This document shows, piece after piece, positions 1 through 4,237 of a stretch of DNA of 6,256 nucleotides. Origin of the DNA: Bacteroidota bacterium (GTDB taxonomy: Bacteria; Bacteroidota; Bacteroidia; Chitinophagales; Saprospiraceae); assembly GCA_024277695.1 (NCBI GenBank), contig JAJRUR010000028.1, forward strand, positions 1 to 6,256, in the 5' to 3' direction. The notes below the pieces were generated by a model that ran no database searches, was not told where the DNA came from, and saw only the letters and a program-made list of their open reading frames with translations. A program made the translations under genes and the position numbers. Positions within the stretch are counted from its first letter, which is position 1; every line of letters starts with the position of its first letter.

Positions 1-66
1 TATAGTGATAAAATGCCGCTGATCTGCAACCCTGCTCTTTTTTTTACTTATTTGTGCTTGTTTCAT
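1..66 (-). CDS. N-terminal fragment of an unidentified protein, cut by the left edge
   Basis: Read on the minus strand from an ATG at 64-66, this stretch gives 22 codons without a stop to the edge of the window. The translation begins MKQAQISKKKSRVADQRHF, a basic, charged start that looks like ordinary coding sequence. Its base composition is clearly richer in G+C than the adjacent 67-160, which is what a gene edge next to an intergenic region would give. A TAnnTTTG element on the same strand (130-137) sits at a sensible distance upstream. The fragment is too short to recognise a family or to exclude chance, and no function is proposed. If real, the gene is divergent from the sigma factor gene. 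Confidence 0.5.
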   Translation of the reverse strand, partial: MKQAQISKKKSRVADQRHFITI

Positions 67-129
67 TCGAAAGTCATTGATTGTAATTATCAATATGGCA
101 AAATATTATTTGTTATAATTATAAATAAG

Positions 130-137
130 CAAAATTA
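130..137 (-). promoter_or_regulatory. Possible -7 element for the left-edge gene
   Basis: On the minus strand the bases read TAATTTTG, an exact match to the Bacteroidota -7 pattern TAnnTTTG, ending 63 bases upstream of the putative ATG at 64-66. No TTTG is found at the expected 19-21 bp further upstream, only a T-rich stretch, so the promoter is incomplete by consensus. The surroundings are very A/T-rich, which raises the chance of an accidental match. Confidence 0.3.
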
Positions 138-169
138 TCATTATTTTTTAAATAAAAGTGCTCCATTCG

Positions 170-202
170 TTTGTATATATTGAAAAGAATGCTTTAGCTT
201 TG
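170..202 (+). promoter_or_regulatory. Bacteroidota-type promoter for the sigma factor gene
   Basis: TTTG at 170-173 and TAGCTTTG at 195-202 match the -33 (TTTG) and -7 (TAnnTTTG) elements of the Bacteroidota primary sigma factor, with a 21-bp spacer, within the usual 19-21 range. Transcription would start near 207-210 and leave a leader of about 115 nt before the ATG at 324. This is the best promoter match I found in the window. The match is read directly from the sequence; activity is inferred. Confidence 0.6.
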
Positions 203-206
203 CCTA

Positions 207-230
207 AGCAAGTATCCGATGAAGCTTGCT
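207..230 (+). promoter_or_regulatory. Inverted repeat at the predicted transcription start of the sigma factor gene
   Basis: AGCAAG (207-212) and CTTGCT (225-230) are perfect complementary arms around a 12-base spacer. The dyad begins where the promoter at 170-202 should start transcription. It could be an operator overlapping +1 or a stem at the 5' end of the mRNA. Six-base arms are short, so chance is a real possibility. Only a weak T-run follows, so it is unlikely to be a terminator. Confidence 0.3.
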
Positions 231-311
231 ATTTTAGTAATTATATAACAAAACTTTTTGTACATAAGATAAAACCTTACACTTTAAACAGATTCAAAAT
301 ATTAGTTTATT

Positions 312-316
312 AAAGG
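312..316 (+). promoter_or_regulatory. Shine-Dalgarno-like site of the sigma factor gene
   Basis: AAAGG lies 7 bases before the ATG at 324 and supports that start. An in-frame TAG at 303-305 shows that no earlier start is possible in this frame. The other gene starts in the window show no comparable purine motif, which fits the weak use of Shine-Dalgarno pairing in Bacteroidota. Confidence 0.5.
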
Positions 317-323
317 TTTTATT

Positions 324-905
324 ATGAAGACACTACAATTAAGTGACAAAGAGTTAATTTCATTGTATTTATCAGGTGATGATCGTGCTTTTGAGACACT
401 ACTCAACAGGCACAAAGATAGGATTTATACTCAGATCTATCTATTTGTCAAAGATCACAGCCGTGCCGAGGACATTTTTCAAGAGGTATTTGTAAAGATA
501 GTCAATACTTTGCGGGGTGGCAAGTACAATCATGAGGGCAAATTTTTGCAATGGGCCTTACGCATAGCTTACAATCTATGTGTAGATCAGTTTCGAAGGA
601 ATAAACGTCGATCGATACTTTCTCCAACCGATGACTTTGATATTTTTGATGTCATCGAGTCGGGATATGAAAATGTGGAACAAGCGACGATGAAGTCCCA
701 GACCCATATGATGGTAAGAGCCTTGGTAGATCGGCTACCGGATGAGCAGCGAGAGGTGGTCATGCTACGCCATTATGCTGATATGAGCTTTCGGGAGATA
801 TCTCAACTCACTCGCGTGAGCATCAATACTGCTCTAGGGAGGATGCGATATGCGCTGATCAATATCCGCAAGATGATCGAAGAGCAAGAAGTAGTATTGC
901 AATAA
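324..905 (+). CDS. ECF-type RNA polymerase sigma factor
   Basis: A 193-residue sigma-70 family protein of the ECF (region 2 plus region 4) kind, which directs RNA polymerase to a specific promoter set. Region 2 spans about residues 25-95, with the core-binding part around SRAEDIFQEVFVKI (46-59) and the promoter-melting part around WALRIAYNLCVDQFRR (77-92). Region 4 spans about 130-185: the typical LPDEQREVVMLRHY (138-151) is followed by a helix-turn-helix (about 155-177) containing SINTALGRMRYAL, a wording I associate with Bacteroidota ECF factors. The length is normal. The start is fixed by an AAAGG site and an in-frame stop upstream. Downstream is a stem-loop and a convergent gene, so no anti-sigma factor gene follows; the only place for a divergent partner is the cut gene at the left edge. 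Target genes and inducing signal cannot be read from the sequence. Confidence 0.93.
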   Translation: MKTLQLSDKELISLYLSGDDRAFETLLNRHKDRIYTQIYLFVKDHSRAEDIFQEVFVKIVNTLRGGKYNHEGKFLQWALRIAYNLCVDQFRRNKRRSILSPTDDFDIFDVIESGYENVEQATMKSQTHMMVRALVDRLPDEQREVVMLRHYADMSFREISQLTRVSINTALGRMRYALINIRKMIEEQEVVLQ

Positions 906-915
906 TCACCTATTG

Positions 916-957
916 TGTAGTCAGCCTCTTGCTAAGATCCAAGAGTCGCTGGCTACA
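916..957. terminator. Strong stem-loop between convergent genes, probable terminator
   Basis: Bases 916-931 pair with 940-957 through 16 base pairs, one of them G-U, with a 2-base bulge (946-947) and an 8-base loop (932-939). It begins 11 bases after the sigma factor stop codon and lies 48 bases past the yidD stop on the other strand. Position and strength suggest a terminator, possibly for both directions. Neither side shows a proper U-tract, so it may instead be an mRNA-end stabiliser or need another factor to stop transcription. Confidence 0.6.
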
Positions 958-1004
958 TCCTATGTACATGCACGCTTTGCTTTGAGTACAAATGCAGTGC
1001 TCTC

Positions 1005-1235
1005 TTATCTTTTACGCTTAGGTACAGGATCGTGACCATGTCCACCCCAAGGATGACAGCTCAAAATACGCCTGATGCCCAGCCATGTGCCTTTTGCGAT
1101 GCCCCACTCTTGTACCGCTTGGACGAAGTAATGCGAACATGTAGGAGTATATCGGCAGGATGGACCCAGAAGAGGCGAAATCAACAACTGATACAGACGT
1201 ATGGGGATTAGGTAGATTCTTTGGATGCGTTTCAT
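1005..1235 (-). CDS. yidD: YidD, membrane protein insertion efficiency factor
   Basis: A 76-residue protein of the YidD (formerly DUF37/HlyA-like) family, which helps the Sec/YidC pathway insert proteins into the inner membrane and is thought to sit at its cytoplasmic face. The signature is complete: IRLYQLLISPLLGPSCRYTP (12-31), PTCSHY (31-36), GTWLGIRRILSCHPWGG (49-65) and DPVP (69-72). The conserved cysteines are C27, C33 and C60. A hydrophobic, amphipathic N-terminal segment and a basic tail (KRKR) are present, and the length is typical for short versions. In many bacteria yidD lies between rnpA and yidC; here it does not, and follows the DUF4837 gene by 57 bases on the same strand. The ATG at 1233-1235 gives the usual family start; no clear ribosome binding site precedes it. 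Confidence 0.96.
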   Translation of the reverse strand: MKRIQRIYLIPIRLYQLLISPLLGPSCRYTPTCSHYFVQAVQEWGIAKGTWLGIRRILSCHPWGGHGHDPVPKRKR

Positions 1236-1292
1236 ACCGGAGAGTGGACTTTGTGCTATAACAATCTTTAGATCTTATAGTTTACATGTCAC

Positions 1293-2360
1293 TTATTGGA
1301 CAAATTTTACAGACTGTACTATCTCTTCTAAGTACTGCATCGGCAGTTTTTTATCTTCTCCAGGGGCGAGAACAAACACATCAACAAAAAGTATGGACTT
1401 CTGATCAGGGCTCAAAATACCATAAGTAAAAAACGGTCCTCCGGCAAAGTCATTGACCATTTCCCAGATTCCGCGCATCTCTTGTGCAAAAGCACCATTT
1501 ATTTTGCGTTGTGTAGTATAGATCGGCAGATCCACATCGTTGGTCGTCATATAACTCCCCGGTTCTGAAGAACTGACCAGCAGCCTGCCCAAGCTATTAC
1601 GGACGGACTTGAGACTGTCTGTACTCAGTTGATTTTGATTGCGGTATTCAAATCGACTGATGATGATATTAGATAGGATTTTGTCATCCATTTTTCTGAT
1701 CCATACGGCATTATCCTTTTCGAGGGCAAGAACATAATCCTTTGGGATTTTGATATGGACTAGAAATTTTTGGCGAATCTCTTCCACCAGTTCTTTATTT
1801 TCTCCACCCTGATATAAATCGGCCTTCAGGATGCGACGGTCATGCTCATGGATGCGCCTTGCGGCGGCTTGAAAATGCTTACGGACTACTTCGCTGAGTT
1901 TTTGATCACTATCTGCAAACAGATAGATGAGCAACTGAGGTTTTGCCCATTTATTTTTGGCTACAGCCGAATTATAATCCTCCTCTCGTTTGGCTTTGCG
2001 TAGTTTTTCATCTCCTAAGTCACGGCGTATAAGATCAGCGGTAGAAGAGTTTTGCTTATCTATATTGCCTATGATGAGATATGTTCTCAGTTCTTTGCGC
2101 AAAGGATCAGCCATGAGAGCACTAGCAGAGAAGTGTCTGAGCTCAAAGTAAGGTTCCGGAGCAGGCATCATAGGGTATGCAGATCCAAAATAAGTACGTA
2201 CCGTATCACCTAATGGTCCTTCCCACAAATCATCATCCATAACCACTTGGACTTGATTGACTTTGCCATAAGCCACAGGCGTAGCTTTTGGCAGATTATT
2301 ACATCCCGTCATCAAGAAGAGCAGGTAGCCAATAGTTGTTAAATAAAATAGTTTCAGCAT
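1293..2360 (-). CDS. DUF4837 family lipoprotein
   Basis: A 355-residue protein that I assign to DUF4837, a Bacteroidota family without known function. The start is a lipoprotein signal peptide: a hydrophobic stretch at residues 4-18 and a lipobox ending MTGC, with C20 as the expected acylated cysteine, so the mature protein should be membrane-anchored on the outer side of the inner membrane. Family-like blocks are VVMDDDLWEGPLGD (39-52) near the N-terminus and GIWEMVNDFAGGPFF (297-311) near the C-terminus, followed by a hydrophobic strand-like ILFVDVFVLAPG. The middle is charged and helical in look, with no catalytic motif I recognise. An in-frame TAA 12 bases before the ATG makes this the earliest start. 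It lies 113 bases after moxR and 57 before yidD on the same strand. The family call rests on remembered sequence pattern and could be checked quickly. Confidence 0.85.
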   Translation of the reverse strand: MLKLFYLTTIGYLLFLMTGCNNLPKATPVAYGKVNQVQVVMDDDLWEGPLGDTVRTYFGSAYPMMPAPEPYFELRHFSASALMADPLRKELRTYLIIGNIDKQNSSTADLIRRDLGDEKLRKAKREEDYNSAVAKNKWAKPQLLIYLFADSDQKLSEVVRKHFQAAARRIHEHDRRILKADLYQGGENKELVEEIRQKFLVHIKIPKDYVLALEKDNAVWIRKMDDKILSNIIISRFEYRNQNQLSTDSLKSVRNSLGRLLVSSSEPGSYMTTNDVDLPIYTTQRKINGAFAQEMRGIWEMVNDFAGGPFFTYGILSPDQKSILFVDVFVLAPGEDKKLPMQYLEEIVQSVKFVQ

Positions 2361-2389
2361 AATGATAAATTATGTTTCTCTAAACAATG

Positions 2390-2418
2390 TAAATCTATCC
2401 TCTCCACTATGTACCAAA
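2390..2418 (-). promoter_or_regulatory. Weak promoter candidate for the DUF4837 gene
   Basis: On the minus strand TAGATTTA (2390-2397) matches TAnnTTTG except for the last base and has TTTG (2415-2418) 17 bp upstream, slightly closer than the usual 19-21 bp. It ends about 30 bases before the ATG. If active, it would allow the lipoprotein and yidD to be expressed apart from moxR. The match is imperfect in a moderately A/T-rich stretch. Confidence 0.22.
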
Positions 2419-2473
2419 ATAGTATCCGGACTACAAATAAGATGCACAAATCGTCCAATAAGGTGGACAAAAG

Positions 2474-3439
2474 CTAGAAAAGTGCTTTGATGATGTCCTC
2501 TTCGCTGACGCGCTCTGCTTCTGCCTTATAATTTCTGACTATTCGATGTCGAAGTACATTATTGGCAACAGCCTGCACATCTTCTATATCAGGCGAATAT
2601 TTTTGTTGGATGGCTGCATGACATTTAGCTCCGAGTACCAAATACTGCGATGCGCGAGGTCCAGCTCCCCAAGAGAGGTAGTTATTGACAATATCAGGGG
2701 CACCACTCGTATTGGGTCGCGTTTTGGTAGCGAGTTGTACAGCATATTGGAGTACATTATCAGCTATGGGGATTTTTCGCACTACTTTCTGAAATTCTAA
2801 GATTTGATCTCCGGTCAAAATCTGATTTAGATGCACAGATCGATTGGTCGTGGTTTGTTTGACGACATGGACTTCCTCTTCAAAACTGGGATAATCCAGC
2901 GGGATATTAAACATAAAGCGATCGAGTTGCGCCTCCGGCAAGGGATAAGTACCTTCTTGTTCGATTGGATTTTGGGTAGCCAAAACAAAAAACGGTTTTG
3001 CCAGCGGATATTGGACACCGGCAACGGTTACATTCCGTTCTTGCATCGCCTCAAGGAGGGCCGCTTGTGTCTTAGGAGGTGTCCTATTGATTTCGTCAGC
3101 AAGGACAATATTGGCAAATAAAGGACCTTTGTTAAATTTGAAATGTCTGTCATCCCCCAATATCTCTGATCCGGTAATATCAGAAGGCATCAGGTCCGGA
3201 GTAAACTGTATGCGCTTAAAATCAAGGTGCAATACCTCAGCTATAGTACTGATCAGGAGGGTTTTTGCCAAACCGGGAACACCCACCAGCAAACTGTGCC
3301 CATTGCCAAACAAAGACATCAATACCGTCTTGACTACATCTTGCTGACCTACAATCACTTTTCCTATCTCACTACGCAATTGTTCGTAGGCTTTGGCCAA
3401 ATTATTGACGGCTTCTACATCTGATCTATGTTCTGTCAT
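2474..3439 (-). CDS. MoxR-family AAA+ ATPase
   Basis: A 321-residue ATPase of the MoxR branch of AAA+ proteins (AAA_3 core plus lid), a group thought to act as chaperones that mature or activate other protein complexes. Motifs in order: Walker A GVPGLAKT (53-60, with K59 and T60), the MoxR-typical RIQFTPDLMPSDITG (76-90), Walker B VLADE (112-116), sensor-1 asparagine N157 within LATQNP, and the arginine of AQLDRF (R174). The C-terminal lid covers about 235-321 and includes GAGPRASQ and the closing SEEDIIKALF. Length is normal and the protein looks intact. An in-frame TAG four codons upstream fixes the ATG. MoxR genes usually precede DUF58 and von Willebrand A genes; here the next gene downstream is a DUF4837 lipoprotein, so the client is unknown. 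The upstream neighbour is divergent. Confidence 0.95.
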   Translation of the reverse strand: MTEHRSDVEAVNNLAKAYEQLRSEIGKVIVGQQDVVKTVLMSLFGNGHSLLVGVPGLAKTLLISTIAEVLHLDFKRIQFTPDLMPSDITGSEILGDDRHFKFNKGPLFANIVLADEINRTPPKTQAALLEAMQERNVTVAGVQYPLAKPFFVLATQNPIEQEGTYPLPEAQLDRFMFNIPLDYPSFEEEVHVVKQTTTNRSVHLNQILTGDQILEFQKVVRKIPIADNVLQYAVQLATKTRPNTSGAPDIVNNYLSWGAGPRASQYLVLGAKCHAAIQQKYSPDIEDVQAVANNVLRHRIVRNYKAEAERVSEEDIIKALF

Positions 3440-3465
3440 TATGGATTTCTATTTTTTTAAAAGCC

Positions 3466-3473
3466 CAAAAGTA
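3466..3473 (-). promoter_or_regulatory. Candidate -7 element for moxR
   Basis: On the minus strand the bases read TACTTTTG, an exact match to TAnnTTTG, 26 bases before the moxR ATG. This predicts a leader of roughly 20 nt. No TTTG occurs 19-21 bp upstream (that stretch reads A/T-rich without it), so only half of the promoter matches. Confidence 0.4.
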
Positions 3474-3545
3474 GTAAAATTAGCTAAAGTTTTATCCACT
3501 ATACCCCAGCCATTAAATATTCTTTTCGCCCGGCGCAAATGCAGC

Positions 3546-3589
3546 GCGCTCAACTTATCAGAAAGACCAAATCTATAAATGTTGAGCGT
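3546..3589 (+). promoter_or_regulatory. Long imperfect hairpin in the moxR/CBS divergent spacer
   Basis: CGCTCAAC (3547-3554) and GTTGAGCG (3581-3588) are perfect arms, extended by a G-U pair outside (3546/3589). Inside they continue as TTAT/ATAA (3555-3558/3575-3578) and AGA/TCT (3560-3562/3572-3574), with a 1-base and a 2-base bulge and a 9-base loop (3563-3571). That is 16 pairs in all. It ends 65 bases before the CBS gene start. In the plus direction TTTCTT follows, so it could be a structured leader of the CBS mRNA, a terminator of a short plus-strand RNA, or a protein-binding dyad. It matches no riboswitch class I recognise. Confidence 0.45.
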
Positions 3590-3654
3590 TTCTTATCAAG
3601 AGTCAATAATTATTTGTATATTCCCCCATTGGATTAAACAAAATACTAACTGCT

Positions 3655-4065
3655 ATGATGAACGAAAGTGTATCTACGATTATGTCGGACAAGCTGATCT
3701 CAGTAGGTCCCGAAGACAGCCTGCTCAAAACCAAAAGGATGATGAAAGCGCATCAGATTCATGCCATACCGGTTGTAGATGAGGATAACAACATTCTTGG
3801 ACTCATCACGCCTACGGATATGCTCCGCTTAGATCGCCTCCACAAGGACTATGAAAACATCAAGGCCTCAGAAGTGATGACCACCAAGCTAGCTACATTG
3901 ACTCCGGATGCTAAAATCGGTACCGCGGCAGAACTCTTCTTAGAGCATCTCTTTCATTCGATTCCGATCGTCGAAGAAGATACAAAAAAACTGCTCGGCA
4001 TCGTGACTTCTCATGATGTGATGCTATATAGTTTCAAAAAAGAATACGGGCATCAAATTCTTTAG
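3655..4065 (+). CDS. Two-CBS-domain protein
   Basis: A 136-residue protein made almost only of a tandem CBS pair, the module that usually binds adenosine compounds (AMP, ATP, SAM or cyclic dinucleotides) and acts as a sensor. CBS1 covers about residues 5-60 (start IMSDKLISVGPEDSL, then HAIPVVDEDNNILGLITPTD) and CBS2 about 71-129 (start EVMTTKLATLTPDAKI, then HSIPIVEEDTKKLLGIVTSHD). The ligand-binding pattern G-x-[IV]-T-x-x-D is intact in both (T52/D55 and T118/D121). No catalytic or membrane domain is attached, so it must work as a free regulator, probably as a dimer; ligand and partner are unknown. It starts ATGATG, so residue 1 or 2 may be the true start; no ATG, GTG or TTG precedes in frame back to a TAA at 3607. 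A 172-bp gap separates it from ftsK, so co-transcription is possible but unproven. Confidence 0.93.
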   Translation: MMNESVSTIMSDKLISVGPEDSLLKTKRMMKAHQIHAIPVVDEDNNILGLITPTDMLRLDRLHKDYENIKASEVMTTKLATLTPDAKIGTAAELFLEHLFHSIPIVEEDTKKLLGIVTSHDVMLYSFKKEYGHQIL

Positions 4066-4165
4066 GATACTTTATTTTATTGCGATTCCAAGCTTTTTTG
4101 CTTTTGGTGGATATCGTCGTACTAGTGGAAAATTTACAAAAACACATTATTAATTATTATAATAT

Positions 4166-4188
4166 GTAAATATTTGGTGTATATTTAC
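4166..4188 (+). repeat. Perfect 8-bp inverted repeat in the ftsK leader
   Basis: GTAAATAT (4166-4173) and ATATTTAC (4181-4188) are exact reverse complements separated by 7 bases. The dyad sits 49 bases before the ftsK ATG and 100 bases after the CBS stop codon. Shape and place fit an operator or a leader hairpin. A second TTTAC lies at 4133-4137 and could pair with the same GTAAA, giving an alternative stem. The region is A/T-rich, so some dyads are expected by chance. Confidence 0.4.
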
Positions 4189-4210
4189 GCTATGGATTGG
4201 CCTAGGCTTA

Positions 4211-4228
4211 CTAATTATGGATAATTAG
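4211..4228 (+). repeat. 18-bp near-perfect palindrome just before the ftsK start
   Basis: CTAATTATGGATAATTAG consists of two perfect 8-bp arms around GG. It ends 9 bases before the ATG, where a ribosome would bind. As DNA it resembles an operator for a dimeric repressor; as RNA it could form a 7-bp A-U stem with a UGGA loop next to the start codon. The in-frame stop TAG at 4226-4228 lies in its right arm. Confidence 0.45.
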
Positions 4229-4237
4229 ATAAGAAAA

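Noticed and set aside
76..124. ATTGAT/ATCAAT dyad (76-81/89-94) and the palindrome TTATAATTATAA (113-124).
   Set aside because: Short, purely A/T-rich dyads in an A/T-rich spacer; no positional link to a promoter or gene start strong enough to list.
127..145. A Fur-box-like stretch around ATTATCATTAT.
   Set aside because: Only about 12 of 19 consensus positions fit, with a poor left third, in DNA so A/T-rich that such matches are expected.
1..183. Plus-strand frame open from the left edge to a TGA at 181-183, with an ATG at 13.
   Set aside because: The translation is dominated by F, I, Y, N and K from A/T-rich spacer DNA and lacks coding character; the minus-strand reading of 1-66 looks better.
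1256..1280. CTATAA/TTATAG dyad between DUF4837 and yidD.
   Set aside because: Six A/T-rich bases per arm with mismatched interior; not distinguishable from chance and no promoter motif accompanies it.
1292..2462. A 10-base inverted repeat (CTTATTGGAC and its complement at 2453-2462) flanking the DUF4837 gene, suggestive of mobile-element ends.
   Set aside because: Ten-base matches between two sites are expected several times by chance in 6 kb; there is no target duplication or transposase.
2453..2468. Small hairpin GTCCA/TGGAC just after the moxR stop codon.
   Set aside because: A 5-bp stem with a 6-base loop and only a short U stretch is too weak to call a terminator.
2546..3578. Several plus-strand open frames of 61-96 codons opposite moxR, and a short minus-strand one in another frame.
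   Set aside because: They overlap a clear, motif-complete ATPase gene and their translations show no domain or coherent composition; they are shadows of that gene.
3579..3782. A 67-codon plus-strand frame beginning in the spacer and running into the CBS gene.
   Set aside because: It overlaps the CBS gene out of frame, is cut by the true coding region, and its N-terminal part comes from the A/T-rich leader.
4088..4107. T-rich imperfect hairpin CCAAGC/GCTTTTGG after the CBS gene.
   Set aside because: Only a 4-bp continuous stem plus a bulged CC/GG; the T-run lies in the loop rather than after the stem.
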